A DNA stretch of 64,000 bases from Strigops habroptila. Taxonomy: Eukaryota; Chordata; Aves; Psittaciformes; Psittacidae. Where the stretch lies: the NCBI RefSeq assembly GCF_004027225.2, contig NC_044282.2, positions 53,948,593 to 54,012,592 on the forward strand. Reading direction: 5' to 3'. The position numbers were made by a program, and so were the translations under genes. A model generated the notes under the pieces. That model made no database searches, was not told the origin of the DNA, and worked only from the letters and a program-made list of their open reading frames with translations. Positions 36,350 to 47,745 of this stretch are shown here, piece by piece (the stretch's first letter is position 1; the number at the start of each line of letters is the position of its first letter).

Positions 36350-37327
36350 CTGGATAACTGGGTGATCAGGCCCACTCAGCATGGGTTTGGGAAAGGCGGG
36401 TCCTGTTTGACTAATCTGATCTCCTTCTATGCCAAGGTGACCTACTTAGTGGATGAGGGAAAGGCTGTGGATATTGTCTACCTGGACTTTACTAAAGCCT
36501 TTTACACCATTTCTCACAGCAGCCTGGAGAAACTGGCTGCTCATGGCTTGGATGGGTGCGCTCTTCACTGGGTAAAAACCTGGGTGGATGGCTAGGAATG
36601 AATGGCGAGGAATGCTTGGTGACGAATATCCAGTTGGTGGCTGGTCACAAGTGGTGTTCCCCAGGTCTCAGTATTGGGGCCAGTTCTATTTAGTATCTTT
36701 ATCAGTGATCTGGATGAGGGGATTGAGTGCACCCTCAGTAAGTCTGCAGATGACACCAAGTTGGGCAGGAATGTTGTTATGTTTGAGAGTACGTAGGAAG
36801 GCTCTGTAGAGGGATCTGTACAAGCTGGATCAGTGCGCCAAGGCCAACTGTATGAGATTCAACAAGGCTCAGTGCTGGGTCCTGCACTTGGGTCACAACA
36901 ACCCCATGCAACGCTACAGGCTTGGGGAAGAGTGGCTGGAAAGCTGCCTGGCAGAAAAAGACCTGGGGCTATTTGTTGACAACCAGCTGAACATGAGCCA
37001 GCAGTGTGGCCAGGTGGACAAGGCGGCCAACAGCATCCTGGATTGTATCAGAAATAGTGTGGCTAGCGGGAAGTGATTGTCCTTTTGTACTCAGCACTGC
37101 TGAGGCTGCACCTAAAATACAGTGTTCAATTTTGGGCCACTCGCTACAAGAAAGGGATGTCAAGCATTGGAGGAGGCTGCCCAGGAAAGTGGTTGAGTCA
37201 CTGTACTTGGAGGTATTTAAAAGACGTCTAGATGATGGACTTGGCAGTACTAGCTTAATGGTTAGACTTGATCTTACAGGCCTTTTCCAACCTAAATAAT
37301 TCTATGATTCTGTTCTATGATTCCATG
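36350..37327 (+). mobile_element. CR1 LINE fragment with reverse transcriptase relics and internal deletion
   Basis: Plus-strand CR1 starting inside ORF2. Reverse transcriptase landmarks are TQHGFGKGGSCLTNLISFY (about 36373-36430), VDEGKAVDIVYLDFTKAF (about 36450-36505; the catalytic block with D and F in place), WSQVVFP.SQYWGQF where PQGSVLGPILF is expected (about 36640-36690), and SADDTKLG near 36745-36765, which keeps the double aspartate. [14 protein letters not shown] and [29 protein letters not shown] follow (36852-37000). At about 37151-37160 the sequence jumps from 'cgctacaagaaagg' to 'gtcaagcattgg'. Roughly 300 bases present in the related copy at 7.1 kb (its [13 protein letters not shown] to RFRLDIRK segment) are missing. 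It ends with the CR1 signature and 'attctatg'-type units at about 37297-37326. Stops and frameshifts make it inactive. Confidence 0.95.
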
Positions 37328-38536
37328 CCTGCTATTGTCAATGCAGTATGATTCAGCACACCCAGAAGTCTCATTGTGTAGTCCATACTCAAGCTCTATG
37401 TAAATATTACACTAAACCACAAGCCTGGGGAGCGGCCATGAGCAGAACCTCTTCTTATTTCTTCATTTTCCTTCTCCACACACCTTATTTTAAATGTGCG
37501 TTCTTCTATTGGGTATCTCCATTGCATAATCTGAAGATTGCGCGTGCAAGTTTTTAGCAATAGCCTCCAAGAAGATTTTGTAGTGCTGTTAAAAGATGGT
37601 TTAAACACAGCCAAGAATTTCCTTCTTTCTCCAGAGTATAAGTATCATCTACATTTTTTTTCTCTTTTCCCAACATAATTGTATAGAAGGTAACTGGTTT
37701 TTTTTTTTCAATTCTGATGCATTAGTTTCTAAATCTTAAGTTGTATTTGTGGAGGGAGTTCTTGTTTGTGTTTAATATACATTATTATACCATGTAACAT
37801 ACTTTCATCAATTTAGACACTATTTAGTTTGAATAGGTCACATTAATAAGTTATCTAAATCACTTATTTTTAAGTCCTTACCACTATTAAACATTTTTAG
37901 CCAAATTTAATCAGCTCTAAGCTTTATCAGGGACAGTTTTTATAGTGACTTTCAAATCACAGACGAAAGTGTTGAGTGGTCACAGCCTTTCATGAAAACT
38001 GATCCAGTGAAACTCATGCGTGATTTATGCAGGGAGTCATAGCCCAGGCACATAATCTTTTCCAAGGAATGTTGAATGCTAGGCTGATCAAATGTACCAT
38101 TCACTACATCTCTCTGCCCCCTCAACCATCAACTGTGAAACTCCTTTGGATGTTGCCTGGCCAAGTTTATGTACAATACTGTACCAAATTTCTGTGTCTG
38201 TAAATTCTGAGTGAAGAGATTTTCTTTTTCTAGGTGTATGCATCATGAGATCAGACTCTTTGGATCCTTTAAGCCACTGCTGAAACAGTAACAGTTAGCA
38301 ATTAAGCAGTTGACTATATGGTAAAGAGCATGCAAGCTATTTGTGGGAAATCTACCCTCCTATTACTTGTCATTTAGACTGTACATAGATTAGATTCCAT
38401 ATTTTACCACTTAAGTAAAAAAGGCATATTTTCAAAATTACTGGAGACCTAGAATTTATATAGAATTCAGAGAAATCTCTGAATTTTCATTTATTCTAAT
38501 AATGACACCTTTTTATGTAGCTAAGTACAAACTTAG
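37328..38536. other. Unique AT-rich sequence, no gene seen
   Basis: Nothing recognisable between two CR1 copies apart from a T tract at 37700-37709. Confidence 0.5.
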
Positions 38537-38770
38537 ATCATAGAATCATAAAATGGTTTGGGTTGGAAAGGACCTTAAAGATCATCTAGTTCCAACCCCC
38601 TGCCATGGACAGGGGCACCTTCCACTAGACCAAGTTGCTCAAAGCCCCATCCAACCTGGCCTTGAACACTGCCAGGGATGGAGCAGCCACAACTTCTCGG
38701 GGAAGCATGTTCCAGTGCTTCACCAACCTCACAGAGAAGAATTACTCTTACATACCTAGTCTTTTGCACA
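38537..38770 (-). mobile_element. CR1 LINE 3' fragment (minus strand)
   Basis: The plus strand starts with 'tcatagaatcataaaatggtttgggttggaaaggaccttaaagatcatctagttccaaccccctgccatgg', the exact reverse-complement layout of the CR1 3' end. It continues through 'actagaccaagttgctcaaagccccatccaacctggccttgaacactgccagggatgg' to 'agcatgttccagtgcttcaccaacctcacagagaagaa'. Similarity is high, suggesting a fairly young copy; it is strongly 5'-truncated. Confidence 0.95.
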
Positions 38771-40000
38771 TGTGGTCTGACCCCCCAACAAGCAGCCAAA
38801 ATATCTGGGATCTAAGGAACATTAACATTAATAGGATGCATTGCTTCCAAAAAGAAAAAGAGGAAATCTTTACTTGAAGTTTTGCTGCCTTGCAGTCTCT
38901 GGTGTGGGCAGAGGTAACATTTGAGAAACATCTATCCTGGAAAAAAATGTAACACCAAAGGCATCTAATGGCAAGGTTGGGAAGTCAAATGACAGACGCT
39001 TGAGAAGCCAAACAGCAAGGGATTCCGAGAGTTCAGATAGCAGATGCACAGCAAGGCAAAAGAGCTCATCTGAGAGAACACCTGCCACCTTTCATGCATC
39101 TGTTTAGTTTTTGAACTATAATTTTTCTATATGAAAGGGGATGCAAGGAGGCAAAACCGAAGTCACAAACCCAAGGGACTGAGGTCTTAAGTTTTTTATT
39201 TGGGACTATCAGGGTAGTTGCCCTCATGAAGTCCTTAGCATAACCAAATGAAGCAGCTGTTTGCACTGCTGGATCTATTCAGGCTGGGAAAAAAGGAGTA
39301 AACACTTCTAATGCAAATATCAGCCTTGCCTCTCTACACTTGCTGCAGTGATTCTGTTATTTAGCCACTTACGGTAGCAATTGGTACAGAAAATCTCCAG
39401 AGCAAACAAGGCTTTAATTGATAATCAGTTATTTTCTGCAATAAGTAATTGGGAGGAAGCTCATTTTAGTGCTTAGACTTGAATATATCTTTGTCGTCCG
39501 ATAAAGAAAGCGGTTTATTTAACTGCTTTATTAATATTTCCTGTGTATCCTTATGTCAAATTTTAGGATAATGTTATGTTTCTCATAGCTTTGATAAAGG
39601 GAAGGAATAGAAATGTGAAGTGGTACTAATCATTAGGATGTGTTGGCGTTATTGGAAAATGCAGTGACTGAAAATTTTAATGGCTTTTCACACTAAATAT
39701 AAATAGTCCCTAAAGGGAAGTTGGCATTGCTATGAATGCTTGCTTCACAAGCCCATGAAAAATGGAAAATTGTATCTAGCACATTACAGGATTTTTTTTT
39801 ATTCCTCAAAGCACTGAGTATTGAGGCATAACATTATAATATCGAAAATATGTGCCTGTATAAACTCGAAAACGTGTACAAAAGCCTCAAAGTTCATAGT
39901 ATAAAGTAGAAAAGTTTATTCCATACTTGGAAATTTTTTCTGTACTACCTATATAAACAATAACAAAAAATTATGGCTCTCTGTGATGAACACAATTTTT

Positions 40001-40017
40001 TATACACAATGTGTATA
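40001..40017. other. Perfect 17-base palindrome (8-base arms, 1-base centre)
   Basis: 'tatacaca' and 'tgtgtata' flank a single A. Could be a dyad protein-binding site or chance in AT-rich DNA. Confidence 0.6.
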
Positions 40018-43000
40018 ACACATAATTCAATGGGTACATTAGGTATTGAGAAACCTTAGTGGTTGATTGTTCCAAATTTGACTCAAGGATAGATTTTCAG
40101 TCCTTTTTGTTTACCTGCAGCATTAGCCACTAGTTTTTCTCTCTTTCTGGGCCTGGTCCTCTTCTAAGTGAAGTTAATAAAAATAATTGTGTTTCATTCA
40201 AGGGAGTACTGGGTGGGACTGTTCCTCTCCTGCTTATATGTTTCTCCTGGTTGACTTTAAAAGTTGCATGAAATTCTTACACTCTTTTGTAAGTCTTCAG
40301 TTTCTTTTGGATTGTTTCTAAGAGTGTACTTGATGAATAAACTCTCTGAAAAGTGTAACCAAAAGCCAACTAACCATAAAGACAAGTCAAAAAGTGCATG
40401 AAAATGCATTAATCTAGACTCAGACATATGTGAAAAAAATATTTTCTCTATGTATTATTTCATTTTGTCAAAGTTTTAAAATATGTATTGTATTTCTGTT
40501 GTGTTTAAAACATTGCGTAGATATATAGCACCTCTTTTTTCCCCAGTGGTACCTATTTCTATTTCCACTTTCACTTTTTGATAACACTTTATGCAATATA
40601 ATAAGTGTTATAGCAAAAGAGAGCAGTTCAAGATTTCAGATCAATGTTATTTTGTGTATATAATGTATATCAAGCAAATTTTTTTTAATCACACGGTTAT
40701 GGGAGCTATCAAAAAAAAATACAGCAACAGATTATATCCCTTCTGTTCTTGAGTGGGTTGGAATCTCTAGCAAGTGACTACTTCACCCTTCTTTGTCAAA
40801 GCTAAATAATATGGAATGCAGAGTTTTTACCCATGTAATATCATCAAGACTCTGTTTACTAAATAACCTTCATGACAGATATGCAAAGTAACTGTCTAAA
40901 CTTTCTTATCCCCTTTTTACACTTACAGTAACAGAATTTAAATTCCTTTCAGATAAGCCAGATTTGAATGCAGGTGTTTCTTACTCCCACTCTCAAATAT
41001 TTTGTTCTTCTGCAAAGAAAGAGTTGTGTATTTTCAACTCCTCTTTCAACTCTTCTGTGTTCTAATTGTTCTAATTGTTTTTTAGTATTTTTTTCATTGT
41101 ACATATTGGATGTATGCTAAAACATACACCTGTCTGCCTAATAGAATTGGTAGAATCTTTCAAGCAGATTTTGGGAATAGATGTCAAGTTGTCAGACTAG
41201 TGGTCACAGAATTTGCTTTTTGTAACTAACTCAGAAGTCTCAAATATTGAAAAGAGAGTGGCTTGGTTATGAAGGTGTGCATTTTTTTTTTCACAGATAC
41301 TCCTGAAAAATAACTTTATTCTTATATCTGATTGCCATTCCAATACTGTTTTTGTGGAGGTGAAATATACTCTCTACCAAAAGCTGACAATAAATTACGG
41401 TTCATCAGCTCAACAGCTGCATGTACAAATAATGCTGTTACTGCTGTGCATTGTGTGAAGCTGTTTAAACTGTAAAGGTTTTAAAAATGTACTTATCAGG
41501 GATTTGACTGGAAGGGCAAATCGGTGGTTTCCTATGATGCAAATGTTAGGTAATGGAGGAAGGGTGGAGAAACCAAAGCAGTGCTCTAATTAAGAGTGAT
41601 GTTAGTTTCCAAGCTAGTCCATCACTGTTATCCTCTAGTGTGTGATTCATAATACAGTGGAAACAGATCAAGTGAATTGCAATCAAACAGTAGCTATTTT
41701 TCTTCAGAAAAGGTACCTTGGGTGGCTGTCTTAGTTGGAGATACTTGCAATGTCAATGCAAAAAGTTGAAAGGAGTTCTGCTGTATAAGTTTAGAAATCA
41801 AAGAAAATATGCAAGATAGGATACTTCACAAAAACTTAGTCACTAGCCTCTCAGGCAGATACAGGATAACCCAAGGGTTGTAGGAATACATCTCTGCTGA
41901 CTGGATGCTCCTTTAGCCCTGTTTCATCAACCCCTTTCAGGCAACTTCACTTAATTGCTGGTTTTGACACCTCTTATTTTTTCTTTTTTTCATCCTCTGC
42001 CACCCTTTCCTGTAATAAATGTGTCTGTCTTTTCATTAACCAGCTCCTATGAGGCTACTTCTCTCCTTCCATAATTTTTCTATGAAAGAATTAATACCAT
42101 GCATGTAAATCATGCCTTGCTTTTACATCAAGCTTGTTTATTATGCTTATATGCTATAACCAACTGCATCATCTTTTACCCATCTTTTCTGTTTGAGATA
42201 GAAGTTTGAGAAGTTTAGAAATTATTTTCAATCCTAATTTTTAAAGATTTGAAATATATTCCCATTCCCTTGTGGGAGAAAACAAATCTGTATGTGAAAG
42301 ATTGTCTATGGCTGGTTTGTGGGAATTTTTGTTTGGTTGTTTTGGGAATGAAAAGTGAGAAAACAATGAAGGGATTGGCAAATAAGTCTGGTACCTAAGG
42401 AGCTTCATGGAAATGCAGGAGACCCAGGTGAACTACATCAGCAGTAAGCTGTTGACTGTCCTCAGTACTATTTGCTAGAGTTATCCAAATCTCTTTAATT
42501 AAAGTTTCATCAGACCATGAAATCACCTCATATCCCAATGGAACAGGTAAGTTACCTAGAATAGCAGAGACTGGATAAAGTTCCCATCCTAAAGAAAAAG
42601 ATTTCCACACTTAATTAGTATTACAACTAGACTACTTGCTATTCTGAGAAGAGTAGCTGTCTTTTTGCATGTTTTACCAGAAATTTCATCCTGGACCAAA
42701 GGATCAGTTTCAATTAATCAACATTTTCCAATGAAAAATCCCCCAAAGGACATTTAAAAACCATGATAAGCTCTTAGTGTTAGTTATTGGCCTGTCCTAA
42801 TCATTTTCAGAAGTGTTATACAGAATATTTCATACAGATGAGAATAATTAACACATGAAGCAATAGATGAAGTTCATATAGGGTATAGATATGATATGAA
42901 TTCAGTAGAAATTTATCCAAGCTCAAAATTTAATGTTACTGTTAGAATTAATTTCATGCCCTTTATAGCCTTTTATACAGTTATTTTTGGATGGTATGAA

Positions 43001-44048
43001 AATTGCCCCTTAGAGGTGCTAGTCTTTTGCCAGTGTCAGGAAAGGATCCTTAGATGACTAACCTAGATAAGGTATGTAACTTTTAGATTAATTCCATTCT
43101 ACATAATTATCTCAGAAATGCAGAAAAAGACTCAAAAAGTAAGAATCCTGCAAAGTAAGGCCTGCAAAGTGGGAACTTAGTTTATAAAAAGCACAGGTGA
43201 GGGATCTTAAAATGTCCTTGTGAAGGGTTCTTAAGGTTATATCTGAAAGATAGTTAAACTACAGTGAAATACATCCTTGCTAGCTCATTACTTCTATATA
43301 TCTGTAAACACAGATTTTTTTTTTTTCTGAGTCACTTTTCCTCAGAACAATGAAATAGGCAACCTATAGAAATTCTCATCCAAAGAAAGCACAAATAGGG
43401 AAGTTTACAGCAAAGAAAGTGAATGTGGACAATAAGGAGAGGAACCTGCCTTTGCAATCAATAAGAGATTTTGAGGTTATCTGAAATCTAATAACTCCTT
43501 CATTGTCACAGACCAGAATAACAGGGTCAGAGCTGGGCAGAGTATGTCTTCCTTCAGAGTGGGTCACGCTGATCATCGTACTTTTATTATCCTGTTGCTG
43601 TGGATCATCTAAAATGATCAGTGTGACCATCTGGTTGGTTTCACCTCTGAAAGGTCCTTAGGGAAGGAAAAAAGTAGTTATCAAAGCTATCTCAAAGAAA
43701 ATAGATTTTTTTTTTCAAATGGCCTAATCATCCTAGTTGCAAGAAAATGCTTTAACATATAAAAATGGTCCACCATTTATCTTTTTGTCAGCTAAGCATA
43801 TATTATTGAATACTATTATGTAAATATACATCGTTGCAGTGCAACCATTAAATGTAGCATGTAAATTATAACAAGCAGCCTTCAAATGGGAAATAATTTA
43901 ACTTCTTGGAGCTCTCGGCAGCTCTTCCACTTAATATTTACTGAAACTTTTGAATTGTCATGAAAAAACCTCTTCTGACAAGAAATGAGTGTGTTCTACC
44001 CTCTTCTGTTAATGTGTTCATTTCCTCTTTCTACATGTGTAAAAATAT

Positions 44049-44066
44049 ATGCATATATATATGCAT
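44049..44066. other. Perfect 18-base palindrome with two ATGCAT ends
   Basis: 'atgcatatatatatgcat' equals its own reverse complement. Each end is an ATGCAT word (POU-like half-site), joined by an alternating TA core. Confidence 0.7.
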
Positions 44067-46540
44067 CTCTATACCCTGTGGTTAGAATGAGGTGGTATGA
44101 GCCATTATGTGCACTGGCATCATGACTGAGAAATGGTCAAGTATCAGTATGCCAGATCCTCTTGCTGTAGTTCTATTACATCTAAATATCATAGCCTCAC
44201 TCATGTTGCAGGGAAACGCGCAACCTACTGCTCAGAGCAGTATCAGTAGTGAGATCAGACCAGGACTGGGTCTCTCCTCAAAGGCTAGAGACTTCTCAGC
44301 CCTCCAACGTTGGAATGTTCTGGTTTTAATTCTATCCAGCTGCCCTTCTCTTTTTTTCAACTTATGCCTATTGTCCTCTCACCACAATGTGAATTTTTAA
44401 TGTTTGTTTCTGAAATTCCACTTTGTTACTTCATATGTAGGTGCATAGAGTATAGGAAAACTTTTACAGCTTACCCACACATACTCTTTGACACTTTTGA
44501 ATTCTAATTTCTTTTTAATCTCTTTGTTCAGCTCTATTCATGGAGTTGAAATCACATACATGTGAAAAATGAATCTTGCTATTACCTGGATCTTTAATCA
44601 CTCAGTACTGTGACTTGGTAAAAATGTACACAGCTCCCACCAATTGCTTGCAAATTAATATCTCAAGAATCCCTCCCAGGGGAGGATGTGGCTATTTTAC
44701 ACTGTCTCAAGCTTAAGTGGCATTTTTGCTAATTTCAGTTAGCATTATGAAATTAATTGAGTCTTTATACTAGTAACAAGATACAACTACTTCAAAAATC
44801 TAGCCAGTTGTCAGGTGGAAAAAACACTCATTTCAAAGATGTTTCTGAAAAGAATTGGAAAAAAAAAAAGCGCAACCACTTTGTGTTTCGTCTTGGTCTC
44901 ACTTAAAGTGGGCTAATTAGCTATTACAGTGGTGATAATCTTCATTTAAATCAGTGTAAATCATGTGCAAACAAAACTCTACAGCTTTTTTACCATATAA
45001 AAATATCACCAACACCGGCTCTTTACTTCTGTAGGTCTCTCATTTTGAGCAGCTGTGCCTGCTAATGTAAAGACACACTATGTTATCTGAAGTGTTTGTC
45101 AGGTAGGCTTGTAGAAAAGAAATAGAGGATTTTTGTTCAACATGCAGCATCAAATTTTAATCCAATGTTAAAAGGGAGAATTTTTTTTTCTCATTTTTTT
45201 TCCTTGAAGGTGCAGAATCCTGGGCTTTTGGATACCAAGTCTGGTTCTGCTTCAGTAAGTCAAACAGTGCTAGGCCTGTGGCTCAGGTATTTTAATTTTA
45301 TATTCTACACTGTTGAATTGTTTAAATAGTCCCTGGTACAGTTTTGTCAAATAATTCTCCAGCACAGTTAGTAAGTCAGCCATTTAGAGACCCTTCCCAA
45401 AAGGACCTTGGGACAAAGCCACCCAGGTGCCAAAGGCACTTAAATAAGCCTAGCCAGACTACGTTAACTTGCCTCAAAAGCAAGGAACCATCCCTGCTGT
45501 TGTTTAGACAACTAGTATTGCTATAGCCCAAAGTAGACAAGGCAAGGAGTTAAGAGAGAAGGAAAGTGGACAGCAAAAATGGTTGGTTTACTGAGGCACT
45601 GCGTCACTGCATGTGTAACAATTGACTTGCTAAGGCTTTGTGTCCTGGGTGGCTGTATAGGAATTTTGGTGCAGGAGGATTAGCAGACACCCTTACCCTG
45701 GGCTTGCTCTGCACAGACTAAGTCTTACTCTCTTCCCCCCATTATAGCAAATGAAGAAACCATCTCAGTTAGTCAAAGCATTTTCTCTCCCATTCAGTAA
45801 GTCTCCCAAACAATTAGAGAATGGACTGAAAAAATGTTCCTGGCACTTTAAGTGTTGTTCAGGAACTGCAAACAATGTAACCACTATTGAAAATTCATCT
45901 TTTCTGAAGTGTTGTTAGAATAATTTAATTGTAGGCTTGTGTAGAGGGCAAATTAACTTATTTATATCGAGGGCTGCAGCTGACAATATAAATTTGGAAT
46001 TATTTGTTTTCAGAGTTCAGCTTTGTCTTCTCAAATCCCCCTAGCTCTGCTGGCTGGCAAAGAGAAATAGAGAAGAGATGTCATACGGTGATGGAATGAT
46101 CTTTTCACTCATTTTTTTTTTTAAGTCATCAACCCACGGATGTAATCTGAGCTTTCCCCTCTACTCTTGTATTCCTCAGCCCAATATAAAGAGGATTTTA
46201 ATGTTGGATACTGACATATTTTACTGCCACGTTCAGCCTAGTATTGGACACTACCTCTTTGACTGTGATTTAATAAAGCCCATCTGAATAAAGATACATT
46301 TATAATTGTTTCAAGAATGGAAAATGTGGGAGGAAAAGTATAATTTCTTATGCTGCACAGAACAGAGATCAGAACAGGAAATTTCCAGTGTTAAATCTGT
46401 GAGTTCAAATTACAGCCAAGGTACAAAAATGGAAGATAGAATTGTGAACAATTGTAGCTGTTGTAAATACTTTTCCATGACAGGTATATTTACTAGTAAA
46501 CATAACTTCAAAGAACTGAAGTAAAGGAAAGATGAAATAA

Positions 46541-46857
46541 TCATAGAATGGTTATGATCATCTAGTTCCAACCTCACTGACATAGGCAGGGATATGTCAC
46601 ACTAGACCATGTCGCCGAAGGCTCTGTCCAGCCTGGCCTTGAACACTGCCAGGAATGGAACATTTACTACTTCTTTGAGCAACCTGTTCCAGTGCCTCAC
46701 CACCCTCACAGTAAAGAACTTCTTCCTTATATCCAACCTGAACTTCCCCTGTTTAAGTTTAAACTCATTGCTCCTTGTCCTATTGCTACAGTCCCTGATG
46801 AAGAGTCCCTCCCTGGCATCGTTGTAGGCCCCCTTCAGATACTGGAAGAATACTGTA
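46541..46857 (-). mobile_element. CR1 LINE 3' fragment (minus strand)
   Basis: Reverse-complement CR1 end at 46541 ('tcatagaatgg'), then 'gcctggccttgaacactgccaggaatgg', 'aacctgttccagtgcctcaccaccctcacagtaaagaacttcttccttatatccaacctgaac', and the ORF2 tail. The minus-strand frame at 46916-46602 reads FFQYLKGAYNDAREGL, FKLKQGKFRLDIRKKFF and VVRHWNRLLKEVV, the C-terminal ORF2 landmarks. Its 3'-most 50 bases have a small deletion relative to the 38.5 kb copy. An interrupted TTG-type simple repeat (about 46857-46876) borders its truncated 5' side. Confidence 0.94.
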
Positions 46858-47144
46858 TTATTGTTGTTATTGTTGTCCAATGTTATCATATTTACCAGTC
46901 TGGGTAATCTGACCAATCTTCTGTAGAAGTATGAGTTGGTTAGATGTCACTAACCTGAAAAATGATAATGTGACTCTCTTTAATAGCCTTATGTTGTAAA
47001 ATCAAGATTTATCCAGGAAATCTAGGTTTTAACTCCCTTATCCCATTGCTGAGAACTTTAATCTTATTTCTGTGTTCGAATTTTCAGGAAGGATTCCTGT
47101 GAGCTAATTTTAGAATTCCAAATATCAGCTATAGCATTACACAA
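46858..47144. other. Spacer between two CR1 fragments
   Basis: Short unique AT-rich stretch beginning with an interrupted (TTG)n simple repeat. Confidence 0.5.
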
Positions 47145-47745
47145 TAATTTAGGTTGGAAGTGACCTCTTGAAGTCAGCTAGTCCAAGGTCCTTCACAGAG
47201 ATCACATCAAGTTGTACAAATCTTTAACCTGTTGGATCTCAAACACCACCAAGGATGGAGGTACCCAAACCTCTCTGGGCAACTTCTGTCGCTATTTGAT
47301 CACCTTAATGGGATTTTTTTTGTCATATATCTAATCAGAATTTCCCATGTCCTCACTTGTCTCTCTTGCCTCTCATCTTACTGCTGTGCACCTCTGAGAA
47401 GATTGTCTCTTCCTCTCTGTGTGCTTCAACCAGGTATTTGTGAGCACTAAGCTTCCCTGTGAGCATTCTCTTCTCCAGGCTGAACCCACTTCTCTCAGCC
47501 TCTTCTGGGATGCCATGTGCTCCAGCCCCTTGGTCAGCTTGGTGGCCTCCACTGAACATGTTTCATCTTTCATGTAATAAGGCACCCAGGAAGAAAGCAT
47601 CACAAGAAGTGAGGCCATTTCTCCAGCCTGCCAGCCCCCGCTATCTTGATTATTCTCCCAGTTTGATGTCATCCACAAACTTGCTGAGCATATCCTCTGT
47701 CCTGTCATCTAGGCTGTGAACAGAGATACCAAGTAGTATTGGTCT
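47145..47745 (-). mobile_element. Older CR1 LINE fragment (minus strand)
   Basis: The plus strand starts with 'ataatttaggttggaagtgacctcttgaagtcagctagtccaa' (decayed 3' end) and continues through 'caccaaggatggag', 'ctctctgggcaact' and 'cttctccaggctgaacccacttctctcagcctcttctgggatgcc'. It reaches 'tttgatgtcatccacaaacttgctgagcatatcctctgtcctgtcatctaggctgtgaacagagataccaa', which corresponds to ORF2 sequence further upstream. Many small indels break every frame. It is from a different, older subfamily than the adjacent copy at 46.5 kb. Confidence 0.85.

Larger units (their letters stand above)
38771..46540. other. Unique AT-rich sequence, no gene seen
   Basis: Nearly 8 kb without recognisable transposons or exons. 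It contains two perfect palindromes (40001-40017 and 44049-44066) and a homeodomain-site-rich patch at about 39360-39545. Frames at 42395-42610, 43376-43630 and 44107-44400 have no family resemblance. The low repeat load over this length could mean constraint on insertions or simply chance. Confidence 0.45.
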
